From contig NZ_VFOZ01000001.1 in NCBI RefSeq assembly GCF_006716425.1, forward strand, positions 7,769,237-7,833,236: 64,000 nucleotides of DNA, in the 5' to 3' direction. A program made the position numbers and the translations under genes. Shown here in pieces: positions 33,882 through 42,493 of the stretch; position 1 is the stretch's first letter; every line of letters starts with the position of its first letter. The notes under the pieces were generated by a model, which was not told the DNA's origin, made no database searches, and worked only from the letters and a program-made list of their open reading frames with translations. This DNA is from Actinoallomurus bryophytorum. Its GTDB lineage: Bacteria > Actinomycetota > Actinomycetes > Streptosporangiales > Streptosporangiaceae.

Positions 33882-34813
33882 CGCAGGACGAACCCGGTGC
33901 CGAGAGTGTCATCCGGGTCGAGGGTGAACCGGTGCTCACCCGTCCGGTACGCCGTGCCCTCGATCTCGGTGACGACGCCGGCCTCCGTACGGCCGCCGAT
34001 GCGGCCCAGGAAGCGGCTGCCGACGATCGAGTCGTGGGTCAGCACGCCGTCGGGGGAGAGCAGCGCGAGCCGCGCGGACGTGCCCGAACCACACGGTGAC
34101 CGGTCGACCTGCCCGTCGGCGAAGACCGTGACGTTGCGCTGGTGCGGCCCCTCCGGCGTGTCCGGCAGCTCGTCGTACAGGATCGTGCCGTAGATGCCGT
34201 CGGGATGGTCGACCAGGGGTGTGAGCGCGGCCTTGACCGCGCGGCCCGCCGCGATCAGCTCGGGCAGCGCGTCCGGCGTCACGGACAGGCCGAGGTCACC
34301 GGCGCGCACCGAGACGTACACGGCCCCGCCGTAGGAGACGTCCACGCGCGCCGACCCGTACGGCACGTCGCGCGCCAGGACATACGACGGGACGTTGCGG
34401 AAGGACACGGACACGAGCCGGCCCGCCGCGCGGCGCACCCGCGCGGTCACGCGGCCTGACGGCACGTCGATGACGACCTCGGTCTCCCCGTCGGGCGCGG
34501 CGGTGACCCGCCCGTACTCCACCGCCCAGGCACCGAGTGCGATGGTCCCGTGCCCGCAGGCCGTGGAGTAGCCGTCCTTGTGCCAGAACAGCACGCCGAA
34601 GTGCGCGCCGTCGTCGTCCGGCGGCACGAGGAAGCAGCCGTACATGTCGGCGTGGCCGCGCGGCTCGTGGCACACCAGACGGCGTACGGCGTCGGCCTCC
34701 TCGGAGACCGCCGCCCGCCGCGCGCGTACGGTGGCGCCGGGCAGCTCCGGTACGCCGGACAGCACGATCCGGAACGGCTCGCCGGCGCTGTGGTAGTCGA
34801 CGGTCTCGATCAC
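33878..34813 (-). CDS. Proline racemase / hydroxyproline epimerase family protein (311 aa)
   Basis: It starts at GTG 34813, overlapping the livF stop. Both catalytic cysteines are present: Cys86 in STACGHGTIA and Cys241 in DRSPCGSGTSA. They are the two general acid/base residues of proline racemase and 4-hydroxyproline 2-epimerase. Trans-3-hydroxyproline dehydratases replace the second with Thr, which argues against that activity. MIETVDYHSAGEPFRIVL and HEPRGHADMYGCFLVPP are further family marks. It is followed by the pyrroline-2-carboxylate-reductase-like enzyme and preceded by an amino-acid ABC transporter. An epimerase for a proline analogue is likely; which one is not readable. Confidence 0.87.
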   Translation of the reverse strand: MIETVDYHSAGEPFRIVLSGVPELPGATVRARRAAVSEEADAVRRLVCHEPRGHADMYGCFLVPPDDDGAHFGVLFWHKDGYSTACGHGTIALGAWAVEYGRVTAAPDGETEVVIDVPSGRVTARVRRAAGRLVSVSFRNVPSYVLARDVPYGSARVDVSYGGAVYVSVRAGDLGLSVTPDALPELIAAGRAVKAALTPLVDHPDGIYGTILYDELPDTPEGPHQRNVTVFADGQVDRSPCGSGTSARLALLSPDGVLTHDSIVGSRFLGRIGGRTEAGVVTEIEGTAYRTGEHRFTLDPDDTLGTGFVLR

Positions 34814-35520
34814 GCGACACCGCCGAGGTAGGCCTCGACCACGCGCGTGTCGGCGGCCAGCTCGCCCGCGGGCCCGTCGAGCATATGCCGGCCGTTCTCG
34901 ATGACGTAGCCGCGATGCGCGATCTTGAGCGCGGCCTTGGCGTTCTGCTCGACCAGGAGCACCGCGGTGCCGGCCTCGTTGATCTCACGGATGACGTCCA
35001 TCACGGCCGCGACGACCAGCGGCGCGAGCCCCATCGACGGCTCGTCCAGCATGAGCAGCCTCGGCCCGGCCACGAGCGCCCGCCCGATCGCGAGCAGCTG
35101 CTGCTCTCCGCCGGACAGCGTGCCGCCCTGCTGGTCACGCCGCTCGGCGAGCTTGGGCATCAGCGCGTACACCCGTCCGGTACGCCGGGACAGCTCCTTG
35201 GCGTCGCGTACGAGGTAACCGCCGAGCATGAGGTTCTCGTGCACGCTGAGCGTGCTGAAGATCCGGCGGCCTTCCGGCACATGCACCAGCCCGCGAGCGA
35301 CGATCTTCGGGGGAGCGGCGCGCGTGATGTCGTCGCCCTCGTACGTGATGCGGCCGGAGGCGGGCCGTACCAGGCCGGATACCGCCGACAGCGTCGTCGT
35401 CTTGCCCGCGCCGTTGTTGCCCAGCAGCGCGACGATCTCGCCCTCGCCCACGGTCAGCGACAGACCGCGCAGGGCACGAACCCCGCCGTACGCCACCTCC
35501 AGCTCACTCACCTCGAGCAC
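34810..35520 (-). CDS. livF: Branched-chain amino acid-type ABC transporter ATPase (LivF-like, 236 aa)
   Basis: I choose GTG 35520 (VLEVSELEVAYGGVRALRG), which follows a GAGGAGG site; it overlaps the livG stop by 17 bp. Walker A is GNNGAGKTT, the signature is LSGGEQQLLAIGRAL, and Walker B is LLMLDEPSMGLAPL, with the LivF-style loop GLVHVPEGRRIFSTLSVHEN. Together with LivG it powers the permease. Within this operon the cargo is more likely a proline-like amino acid than leucine. Confidence 0.92.
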   Translation of the reverse strand: MLEVSELEVAYGGVRALRGLSLTVGEGEIVALLGNNGAGKTTTLSAVSGLVRPASGRITYEGDDITRAAPPKIVARGLVHVPEGRRIFSTLSVHENLMLGGYLVRDAKELSRRTGRVYALMPKLAERRDQQGGTLSGGEQQLLAIGRALVAGPRLLMLDEPSMGLAPLVVAAVMDVIREINEAGTAVLLVEQNAKAALKIAHRGYVIENGRHMLDGPAGELAADTRVVEAYLGGVA

Positions 35521-36313
35521 CGCTGACCTCCTCTCGTGCCGCCTCGACCTCGGCCTCGTCGGCGTCGCGTCCAAGGTAGGCCTCGATCACGGCCGGATCG
35601 CCGCGTACCTCGTCGGGCGTGCCGTCGGCGATCTCCTTCCCGAAGTTGAGCACCACCACCCGGTCCGACACCTCCATGACCAGGCCCATGTCGTGCTCGA
35701 TGAGCGCGATCGTGATGCCGAGGTCGCGGATCCGGCGGATGAGGTCGAGGAGCTCGGCCTTCTCCCCGTGGTTGAGGCCGGCCGCGGGCTCGTCGAGCAG
35801 CAGCAGCTCCGGACGCCGGGCCAGCGCCCGCGCGATCTCCACCCGGCGCTGCTCTCCGTACGGCAGGTTGCGGACGAGCCCGCCACGGTCGCCGCGCAGC
35901 TTCACGAAGTCGAGCCACTTGTCCGACTCCTCGGTGGCCTCACGCTCGGTGCGCCGGTAGCGAGGTGTGTGCAGCAGCGCGTCCGCGACCCGTTGCCGCA
36001 ACCACAGGTGCGTGCCGGCCCGCACGTTGTCCAGCACCGACATCTCGCCGAAGAGCCGCAGGTTCTGGAAGGTACGCGCGATGCCCTGCGCCGTGATCGA
36101 CGACGGACGGCGGCCGGTCACGTCGGTGCCGTTCAGCCTGATCCGGCCGGAGGTCGGCTTGTAGAAGCCGGTGACGCAGTTGAACACCGACGTCTTGCCC
36201 GCGCCGTTCGGGCCGATGACCGAGACGATCTCGCCCGCTCCGAGCTGGAAGGTGAGCCCGTCCACGGCGTGTACGCCGCCGAAGCTCAGCCTCAGGTCCT
36301 CGACGTCCAGCAT
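35504..36313 (-). CDS. livG: Branched-chain amino acid-type ABC transporter ATPase (LivG-like, 269 aa)
   Basis: It starts at ATG 36313 (MLDVEDLRLSFGGVHAVDGL), overlapping the livM stop; an in-frame upstream extension is a shadow. Walker A is GPNGAGKTSVFN, with the LivG loop GIARTFQNLRLFGEMSVLDN. The signature reads LPYGEQRRVEIARALARRP, and Walker B LLLLDEPAAGLN. The C-terminus is unusually acidic (DADEAEVEAAREEVSGA). It pairs with LivF at the permease on the inner face of the membrane. Confidence 0.92.
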   Translation of the reverse strand: MLDVEDLRLSFGGVHAVDGLTFQLGAGEIVSVIGPNGAGKTSVFNCVTGFYKPTSGRIRLNGTDVTGRRPSSITAQGIARTFQNLRLFGEMSVLDNVRAGTHLWLRQRVADALLHTPRYRRTEREATEESDKWLDFVKLRGDRGGLVRNLPYGEQRRVEIARALARRPELLLLDEPAAGLNHGEKAELLDLIRRIRDLGITIALIEHDMGLVMEVSDRVVVLNFGKEIADGTPDEVRGDPAVIEAYLGRDADEAEVEAAREEVSGARGE

Positions 36314-37287
36314 CACCGCTCCCTCGATCGATGGGGCCACAGGCCCTGTGGCCGGGCGATCATCGCGATGATCAGCAGTACGCCGAACGCGAAGAACCGG
36401 TAGTCGGCCAGGCCGCGCAGGATCTCCGGCAGGAGACTGACCACGATCGCGCCGAGCACCACGCCCGGTGTCGAGCCCATGCCGCCGAGCACGACCGCCA
36501 TCAGCACCAGCGCGGACTGCAGGAAGGTGAAGCTCGCCGGCGAGATCGCCGAGAGCTGGGAGGCGAACAGCACCCCGGCGAGGCCGCCCCACACCGCTCC
36601 GGCCATGTACGCGGCCAGTTTGACCTTGTAGGTGTGCACGCCCATCGCCTCGGCCGCGTCCTCGTCCTCGCGGACGAACCGCCAGGCGCGGCCGATGCGG
36701 GACGCGCCCAGGCGGCCGGCCAGCAGCACCGCGACGGCCACGACCACCAGCACGGCGTAGTAGAAGACCACCGGATCGGTCACGGCGTCCCCGAACAGCC
36801 CGGGGATCCCGTAGATGCCGTCCGGTCCGCCGGTGACGTCGAGGTTGTTGGCGATGATCCGGATGATCTCCCCGAAGCCGAGGGTGACGATGGCCAGGTA
36901 GTCGCTGCGCAGCCGCAGGGTGGGACCGCCGATGACGATGCCGGCGACCAGCGTCACGATGATCACGAACGGCACCGTCGCGACGAGCGGCCAGTGCAGC
37001 CGGGTGGACAGCACACCGCTCGTGTACGCGCCGACCGCGAAGAACGCGGCGTACCCCAGGTCGAGCAGGCCGCAGTAGCCGACCACGATGTTCAGCCCGA
37101 CGGCGAGCATCACGAAGACGAGCGCGCTGGTCATGACGCTCATCGCGTACGGCGTCGCGATGACGAACGGCGCGAGCAGCCCGACCGCGAGGCCCGCCCA
37201 GCCGAGATGGCGGCTCTGCAGGAACCGCGTGATGAACGTCGGCCCCCGGCCCTTCACCGGCTTCACCGGCGGATCCGCGACCGTCAT
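36313..37287 (-). CDS. livM: Branched-chain amino acid-type ABC permease (LivM-like, 324 aa)
   Basis: About nine hydrophobic segments (LGWAGLAVGLLAPFVIAT, SALVFVMLAVGLNIVVGY, ATVPFVIIVTLVAGIVIGG, VVFYYAVLVVVAVAVLLAG). The ATPase-contact loop AWRFVREDEDAAEAMGVHTY lies before the last helices, and SALVLMAVVLGGMGSTPGVV follows. These are LivM hallmarks. It starts at ATG 37287, 1 bp after the livH stop, and overlaps livG. With LivH it forms the channel. Confidence 0.92.
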   Translation of the reverse strand: MTVADPPVKPVKGRGPTFITRFLQSRHLGWAGLAVGLLAPFVIATPYAMSVMTSALVFVMLAVGLNIVVGYCGLLDLGYAAFFAVGAYTSGVLSTRLHWPLVATVPFVIIVTLVAGIVIGGPTLRLRSDYLAIVTLGFGEIIRIIANNLDVTGGPDGIYGIPGLFGDAVTDPVVFYYAVLVVVAVAVLLAGRLGASRIGRAWRFVREDEDAAEAMGVHTYKVKLAAYMAGAVWGGLAGVLFASQLSAISPASFTFLQSALVLMAVVLGGMGSTPGVVLGAIVVSLLPEILRGLADYRFFAFGVLLIIAMIARPQGLWPHRSRER

Positions 37288-37288
37288 C

Positions 37289-38182
37289 TCACACCCGCTC
37301 CGTCACGCGTTCGCCGAGCAGGCCGGTGGGCCGCACGGCCAGGAAGAGGATCAGGAAGCCGAAGGCGAAGACGTCGCGCCACTGGCCGCCCACCCAGTGT
37401 GTGCCGAACGACTCCAGCAGGCCGAGTACGAGGCCGCCCAGCATCGTGCCGGGGATGTTGCCGATGCCGCCGATCACGGCCGCGGTGAACGCCTTGAGCC
37501 CGATGATGAAGCCCATCAGAAAATCGATCTTCCCGTAGTACCCGCCGGCCATGACGCCCGCGGCGCCGGCCAGTGCGGAGCCGATGAAGAAGGTCCGCGC
37601 GATCACCTTGTCCACGTCGATGCCCATGAGCAGGGCGGCGCGCGGGTCCAGCGCGATCGCCCGCATGGCCCGGCCCTCGCGCGTCCGCGTGATGAGGAGG
37701 TTCAGCGCCACCATCAGCACGACGGAGAGGGCCATCAGGGCGAGCTGCTGGAGCGTGACGCGGGCACCCAGCACGTTGAGCGACGTGCCGTTCAGCCGTA
37801 CCGGATAGACCTTCGGGTTGGGCCCGGCCACGATGCGGGTGCCGTACTCCAGCGCGAACGACGCGCCCACCGCGGTGATCAGGAGGGAGAGCCGGGGCGC
37901 GCCGCGCAGCGGGCGGTAGGCCACCCGCTCGATGACGATTCCGGACAGGCCGGTCGCGAGCATCGTCAGGACGAGCACCACGAGCAGCGCGACGAGCGAG
38001 GAGGACTTGACCAGCCCGCCCATCGCGCCGAGCATCGCGAAACCGCTGAACGCTCCCAGCATGTACAGGTCGCCGTGGGCGAAGTTGAGCAGCTTGATGA
38101 TCCCGTAGACCATGCTGTAGCCCAGTGCGACCAGGGCGTAGAAGGAGCCGACGAACAGCCCGTTCCAGATGAGTTGGGTCAC
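37289..38182 (-). CDS. livH: Branched-chain amino acid-type ABC permease (LivH-like, 297 aa)
   Basis: It starts at GTG 38182, 2 bp after the livJ stop. MTQLIWNGLFVGSFYALVAL and LGYSMVYGIIKLLNFAHGDL are the classic LivH opening. About eight helices follow; the coupling loop has TREGRAMRAIALDPRAALLM and the later segment GLKAFTAAVIGGIGNIPGTM. Length is typical. It is the first permease of the livJHMGF set and lies in the cytoplasmic membrane. Confidence 0.92.
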   Translation of the reverse strand: MTQLIWNGLFVGSFYALVALGYSMVYGIIKLLNFAHGDLYMLGAFSGFAMLGAMGGLVKSSSLVALLVVLVLTMLATGLSGIVIERVAYRPLRGAPRLSLLITAVGASFALEYGTRIVAGPNPKVYPVRLNGTSLNVLGARVTLQQLALMALSVVLMVALNLLITRTREGRAMRAIALDPRAALLMGIDVDKVIARTFFIGSALAGAAGVMAGGYYGKIDFLMGFIIGLKAFTAAVIGGIGNIPGTMLGGLVLGLLESFGTHWVGGQWRDVFAFGFLILFLAVRPTGLLGERVTERV

Positions 38183-38184
38183 GT

Positions 38185-39336
38185 CTACTTCAGCGCGTCC
38201 TGGAGCGTGAACTTGCCGTTCTTGACGACGAGGATCACGAAGCCGCCGCTGGTCAGCGTGTGCTGCGGGGTGAACTTCAGCGGCCCGGAGAACAGCGGGA
38301 AGCCGTTGATGCCCTCCAGCGCCGTGACGATCTTGTCGCCGTCGGTGCTGTCGGCGTTCTTGATGGCCTCGGCGGCCACGCGTACGGCGTCGTAGGCCTG
38401 CGTGGAGTACGGACCGGGCTCGGCGCCGAACTTCTGCTTGTAGTTCGCGATCCAGCCCTGGGCGCCCTGGATCGTGTCAGGGGTCTGCGTCATCGTGGCG
38501 TACGTGCCCTCGGCGGCCTTGTCACCGGCGATCTTGACCAGCTTGGTGTCCACCGACCCGTCGCCGACCATGAACTTGCCCGTGTACCCGGCCTGGCGGA
38601 GCTGGCGCAGGATGAGGCCGCCCTCCTGGTAGTACCCGGTCCAGTAGACGAAGTCGGGCTTGCCCTTCAGGACGTTCGTGACGGTGGCGGAGTAGTCGCT
38701 CTCGCCCGGGGTCACCGCGTCCAGCGAGGTCTTGTCCGGCGCGCCCGGCTTGTCGAGCGCGGCCCCGGTGCGTACCGCGATGTCCTTGGAGTAGGACGTG
38801 TTGTCGTCCAGGACCGCGACCTTCTTGGCGCCGCTCTTGGTCAGCCACGCGATCGCGGCGGCGGCCTGCTGGTCGCCGGTGCCGTTGACCAGGAAGACGT
38901 GCTTGAGCTTCTGCGCGACGAGCTCGGTGGAGTTGGCCGCCGGGATGACCATCGGGATCTTGGCACGGTCGAAGACCGGCAGGGTCGGCAGCGTGGCCCC
39001 CGAGCAGTAACCGCCCACCGACACGGTGATCCCGGCCGCGACGAGCTTGTTCGCCGCGGCGACCGCCGTCTTCGGGTCGCACGCGTCGTCCTCGGCCCGC
39101 AGTTGCAGCTTGCGGCCGAGCACCCCTCCTTTGGCGTTGAGCTCGTCGATGGCGAGCTGGCCGCCGTTCTTCATGTACGGGCCGATGTCGGCGCTGCTGC
39201 CGGACAGCGGAATGTCCATGCCGAGCAGGATCGGGCCCTTGTCCTTCTTACTGTCGCCGCCGAGAATTCCCTGGCCACAGGCGGAGGTGACCAGGGCGGT
39301 CACCGTCAGGGCCACGCCGAGCGCTGCTTTTTTCAT
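38185..39336 (-). CDS. livJ: Branched-chain amino acid-type ABC substrate-binding lipoprotein (LivJ-like, 383 aa)
   Basis: It starts at ATG 39336 after GGAGACGTG. A lipoprotein signal (MKKAALGVALTVTALVTSAC) ends at Cys20, so it is anchored outside the membrane. The mature protein has the type-I periplasmic-binding fold of the Leu/Ile/Val family: PILLGMDIPLSGSSADIGPY, AIDELNAKGGVLGRKLQL and DYSATVTNVLKGKPDFVYWT. It is the first gene of the operon; the promoter lies in the 549-bp gap upstream. The ligand is probably a proline or hydroxyproline-type compound, judged from the downstream enzymes, not from binding residues. Confidence 0.92.
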   Translation of the reverse strand: MKKAALGVALTVTALVTSACGQGILGGDSKKDKGPILLGMDIPLSGSSADIGPYMKNGGQLAIDELNAKGGVLGRKLQLRAEDDACDPKTAVAAANKLVAAGITVSVGGYCSGATLPTLPVFDRAKIPMVIPAANSTELVAQKLKHVFLVNGTGDQQAAAAIAWLTKSGAKKVAVLDDNTSYSKDIAVRTGAALDKPGAPDKTSLDAVTPGESDYSATVTNVLKGKPDFVYWTGYYQEGGLILRQLRQAGYTGKFMVGDGSVDTKLVKIAGDKAAEGTYATMTQTPDTIQGAQGWIANYKQKFGAEPGPYSTQAYDAVRVAAEAIKNADSTDGDKIVTALEGINGFPLFSGPLKFTPQHTLTSGGFVILVVKNGKFTLQDALK

Positions 39337-39498
39337 CACGTCTCCGATGAGAGTTGGGGGCGGAGAACCGGCGATGCCGGGGCATCGTGTCGTGCGTTTG
39401 TTCGGGTCGTCGCGGCCGTCCGCGATGAGGCGGGGGCACGACGTCACCTGCCGTCGCGCCGGAGGGGCTTCGGTGACTTCTCAAGGGCGTCCTTTTCC

Positions 39499-39521
39499 CT
39501 GTGAACTGTGACATTTCACAG
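39499..39521. promoter_or_regulatory. Inverted repeat upstream of livJ (candidate GntR operator)
   Basis: CTGTGAA (39499-39505) and TTCACAG (39515-39521) are exact inverted arms with 9 bp between, located about 165 bp upstream of the livJ ATG. A dimeric regulator such as the GntR protein encoded at the operon's end could bind here. A CRP-like protein is the other option (TGTGA-N11-TCACA). Confidence 0.5.
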
Positions 39522-39710
39522 GCGTCCGAGCTCCGCCGTCAAGACTCCGCCGAGGGTGTTGTGGCGGAATTGCCCGCGGCATATCCGGGCGACGCGAACG
39601 CCATACGTCGCGCTGGAAGTGCCGGCCGTTCATTTAGCGTGGTCAGCGCGTATTCCGGACCCTTTTCGGAGCGGCGTAACCGCGCGGCATGGCCGACCGC
39701 GGCGGCGTGG

Positions 39711-39747
39711 ACCCTCGGGCCGGAACGAGACGTCCCGGCCCGAGGGT
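39711..39747. terminator. Strong hairpin in the intergenic region
   Basis: ACCCTCGGGCCGG (39711-39723) pairs perfectly with CCGGCCCGAGGGT (39735-39747) across an 11-nt loop. A 13-bp GC stem is terminator-like, yet no gene reads into it from either side: livJ reads away to the left and the next gene starts 138 bp to the right. It may insulate, or belong to an unseen short transcript. Confidence 0.55.
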
Positions 39748-39885
39748 CATGTCAGCGGCGGGCATCCGCCGCCGGGTGCCGGGCGCCGTCAGGTCGGAGC
39801 CGTACCTCGTCGTGCCGGCCTCCCGTCCGAACCGCCACCCCGGCGGCATGGGCGGACGGCATCGCGGCGACTACCCTGAGAGTTC

Positions 39886-40350
39886 ATGGGTGTCCTCTCG
39901 GATGGCGCAGCGCTCACCGCCCTGGTAATCAGCACTTACACCTTCGGCGAGACCGTTTGGAAGAAACGCCGGGCCGATGTTCGGGTCTACCTACGTCGCG
40001 TCAAGGACGAAAACATCCTTAATGGCCGCCCTGCGACTGCGACCCGCTATGTGATCGAGATCGAGAACCGGGGACCGGCGATCGCCCGGGGCACCAAGGT
40101 GACCTTCCTGCATTTCGCCGAACGCCCGAATGATCCAGCCGGTCAAAGGGGCGAGCTCTCCACTCTCGCGGGGGTCTGTGGCTGTCGTGCCGATGAGCCC
40201 ATCGCGGAGATCCAACCAGGTCAGAACATGTATTTGCCGGTGACCATCAGGGATCGCGTCGTACCCGACATGGAAGTCGACCTCGAATGGAGGGAACGCT
40301 GGAGAAGGCGGCACCGCGTGCGGCGCTTCCTCTACCCGACCGACGCCTGA
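39886..40350 (+). CDS. Small membrane-anchored hypothetical protein (154 aa)
   Basis: Starts MGVLSDGAALTALVISTYTF; the first 25 residues could form one membrane anchor or a hydrophobic helix, then GETVWKKRRADVRVYLRR begins a soluble domain. That domain contains YVIEIENRGPAIARGTKVTF and LPVTIRDRVVPDMEVDLEW, a beta-sandwich-like pattern with conserved N-R-G as seen in many small actinobacterial hypotheticals. Base composition is less GC-rich and codon choice more mixed than in neighbours, hinting at recent acquisition. TACCCT lies 8 bp before the ATG, so the message may be leaderless. Function unknown. Confidence 0.7.
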   Translation: MGVLSDGAALTALVISTYTFGETVWKKRRADVRVYLRRVKDENILNGRPATATRYVIEIENRGPAIARGTKVTFLHFAERPNDPAGQRGELSTLAGVCGCRADEPIAEIQPGQNMYLPVTIRDRVVPDMEVDLEWRERWRRRHRVRRFLYPTDA

Positions 40351-40402
40351 CCGAAAGGATTCCGGTCATTGTCCGCCAAGGAGAAAGGCGCCGTCCTTCC
40401 GA

Positions 40403-41344
40403 CTATGGGCCGGCCTCCCGGGCGCGGGTGAGGTAGTTCGCGGCCGCCTCCTGGAGGGCGTCGAGTGTGTGGCGGAGCTCCGGGCGGCGTGACTCGCCGG
40501 CTCGGGTGAGTGCGCTCACGGTTCGGGTCACGGGCCGGGTCAGTGGGTGCAGGCTGATCTCGAGTGGGCCCTCGGGCAGGGCCAGGCGGGGGATCAGGGC
40601 GACTCCGGCGCCGGCCTCGACCAGCGCGGTCAGTACGGAGAAGTCTGTGGCGTGTGCGATCGGGTGCACCACGAATCCCGCGGCTCCGCACGCGCGCTGG
40701 ATCATTTCGTGGCAGGACGTCTCCGGTCCGGGGACCAGCCAGTCCGATTCGGCGAACTCGGTCAACCGGGCGGGGCGGCCGGTCTCCAAGCCGCGGCGTG
40801 CCGCGTCCGCCGGATGCAGTGCCAGCACCACCTGGTCGTCGAGCAGGTGCGTGGCGTCGCAGGCCGGCAGGTCGCGGGGAAGCAGCGTGTACGCGTGCAC
40901 GACCGCCAGGTCGACGTCATTGCGCATCAGGGCGGCGATGGAGAGTTCGGGCTCCTGCTCGACCAGCCGCAGGCTCGGCGCCTGGCGTACTCCGTCGGCA
41001 GGGGTCGCCGACCACAGCCGGGAGACCACGGCGCGGGCGGCGGACGGGAACGCGCCGATGCGCACGGTCCCGAGCGTGCCACCCCGCAACGCGGCCAGAT
41101 CCGACTCGGCCTGAGCGACATTGCCCATGAGCACCTCGGCGTGTGCCACCAGAACATGCCCGGCCGCGGTCAGGGACAGGGTCCGGCCGGTCCGCTCCAG
41201 GAGCGGGACGCCCGCCTCGCGTTCGAGCACGGCCAGCTGCTGTGACACGGCCGGCCCGGTCAGATGCAGCGCTTCGGCCGTCGCGCTGACCGTGCCACGG
41301 TTCGCGAACTCTCGAAGGAGCGACAGACGCCGCACGTCAAGCAT
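40403..41344 (-). CDS. LysR-family transcriptional regulator (313 aa)
   Basis: I start at ATG 41344 (MLDVRRLSLLREFANRGTVS); upstream in-frame sequence is unlikely. The HTH is VSATAEALHLTGPAVSQQLA followed by VLEREAGVPLLERTGRTLSL. The effector domain has LGTVRIGAFPSAARAVVSRL, and VDLAVVHAYTLLPRDLP gives the typical lobe. It is divergent from the EamA exporter gene, with 70 bp between starts, which is the standard LysR-target layout. It therefore probably activates the exporter. Ligand unknown. Confidence 0.9.
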   Translation of the reverse strand: MLDVRRLSLLREFANRGTVSATAEALHLTGPAVSQQLAVLEREAGVPLLERTGRTLSLTAAGHVLVAHAEVLMGNVAQAESDLAALRGGTLGTVRIGAFPSAARAVVSRLWSATPADGVRQAPSLRLVEQEPELSIAALMRNDVDLAVVHAYTLLPRDLPACDATHLLDDQVVLALHPADAARRGLETGRPARLTEFAESDWLVPGPETSCHEMIQRACGAAGFVVHPIAHATDFSVLTALVEAGAGVALIPRLALPEGPLEISLHPLTRPVTRTVSALTRAGESRRPELRHTLDALQEAAANYLTRAREAGP

Positions 41345-41414
41345 AAGCGCTCCTTTGCATATACGGCAGAAATCGTAACTGGACCTTATCAATGGTAGCC
41401 CGGACGATGGGTGG

Positions 41415-42392
41415 ATGACGAAAGACCAAGCGCCGCGTCGGCCCCACGGCCGGGCGCCGACGATGACCGCCCTCGCGACCACGGCCGTGCTCTGGGCGTC
41501 GGCCTTTCCCGCGATCAAAAGCGCCCTCGACGGCTACGGCGTTGCCGGCCTTTCCTTCCTGCGCCTGTTCGTCGCGTCTGTGGCGCTGGCATCGGCGGCG
41601 CCGATACTGAAGGTCCGTGTCCCTGCCTCCAGGGACCTTCCGCTGATCGCTCTGTGCGGTCTCGCCGGCATGAGCGCCTACCAGGTCCTGCTGAACTGGG
41701 GTGAGGTGTGTGTCCCGGCCGGCACGGCGAGCCTGCTGGTGAGCATCGCGCCGGTCTTCAGCGTCGTGCTCGCGGCGGCGTTCCTCGGCGAGCGCCTCTC
41801 CCGCCGCGTGGTGCTCGGCAGTGTGGTGGCGATCGCCGGCAGCGTCCTGATCGCTGTGGCGGGCGGCAAGGCCGGATATACGGCCGCGGCATGGGTCGTG
41901 CTCGCCGCCGCGCTGGTCCAGGGTGTGTACCACTTCGCGAGCAAGCCCCTGCTGCGTCGCTACTCGGCGGTCGAGGTCGCGTGCTACAGCATGTGGAGCG
42001 GCACGGTCTTCCTGGCACCACTGGCGCCGGCCGCGTTCGAGCACCTGCCGACGGCCTCGGTGGCGTCGTCGGTGTCCGTCCTGCTGCTCGGCCTGCTACC
42101 GAGCGCTGTGGGCTTCGTGACCTGGGGGTATGCCGTGTCGCGGTCCACAGTGGCGGCCGCGACGGCGGCGCTCTACCTCGTCCCGGCCATCGCGATCGCG
42201 GCCTCATTCGCCTGGCTCGGCGAGGTCCCGACCGTCGTCGAGATCATCGGCGGAATGATCAGTATCGGCGGTGTCGCACTGATCCGCCTCCACGGTCGGC
42301 GCGGCGCCGCGGACGTCACCACCACCTTCGCGGCACGGCAGGACGGTCGGCGGCGGACGGATGAGGCTGGCTGTTTCCGAGGGAAAGCTTAG
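41415..42392 (+). CDS. EamA/DMT-family transporter (325 aa)
   Basis: Ten hydrophobic segments arranged as two EamA halves. The first runs from TALATTAVLWASAFPAIKSA to VVLGSVVAIAGSVLIAVAGG, the second from AWVVLAAALVQGVYHFASKP to ATAALYLVPAIAIAASFAWL and EIIGGMISIGGVALIRLHG. Conserved features include WASAFPAIK in helix 1 and GERLSRRVVLG before helix 5. Such proteins export amino acids or metabolites. It is divergent from the LysR gene that probably controls it. Its stop codon (42390-42392) falls inside the first iron box of the siderophore locus, so the two transcription units are packed back to back. Confidence 0.9.
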   Translation: MTKDQAPRRPHGRAPTMTALATTAVLWASAFPAIKSALDGYGVAGLSFLRLFVASVALASAAPILKVRVPASRDLPLIALCGLAGMSAYQVLLNWGEVCVPAGTASLLVSIAPVFSVVLAAAFLGERLSRRVVLGSVVAIAGSVLIAVAGGKAGYTAAAWVVLAAALVQGVYHFASKPLLRRYSAVEVACYSMWSGTVFLAPLAPAAFEHLPTASVASSVSVLLLGLLPSAVGFVTWGYAVSRSTVAAATAALYLVPAIAIAASFAWLGEVPTVVEIIGGMISIGGVALIRLHGRRGAADVTTTFAARQDGRRRTDEAGCFRGKA

Positions 42393-42427
42393 GCTAGGCT
42401 GCCCTAAGTTAGGTAAGCCTATCCTGA
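42389..42427 (+). promoter_or_regulatory. Tandem iron boxes before the siderophore importer
   Basis: Two 19-bp sites, 42389-42407 (16/19 to TTAGGTTAGGCTAACCTAA by eye) and 42409-42427 (15/19), one base apart. They fit the IdeR/DmdR1 consensus, under which Fe(II)-loaded repressor shuts off siderophore genes. They lie 67-105 bp upstream of the binding-protein ATG. Confidence 0.82.
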
Positions 42428-42493
42428 GGTGTGGCAACAGGCCCCGGCGCGGGAGCGACGGCCTCAGGTGGACCCCGGACGAAGGAATCCCCC

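Larger units (their letters stand above)
39337..39885. other. 549-bp intergenic region between livJ and the small hypothetical gene
   Basis: No convincing gene is seen on either strand, though several short GC-driven open frames cross it. The left third must hold the livJ promoter (minus strand) and contains the CTGTGAA/TTCACAG repeat at 39499-39521. The right part holds the long hairpin at 39711-39747 and TACCCT at 39873-39878, a possible -10 for the next gene. It is longer than other gaps in the window. Confidence 0.6.

Noticed and set aside
33010-33939. N-terminal extension of the GntR gene
   Set aside because: Shadow of the OCD-family gene; GTG 33009 is coupled by GTGA.
39501-40022. Short frames in the 549-bp gap
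   Set aside because: They overlap each other on both strands, cross the hairpin and the next gene's start, and show no family features.
40348-40368. TGACCG...CGGTCA hairpin after the hypothetical gene
   Set aside because: Only a 6-7 bp stem; too weak to call a terminator.
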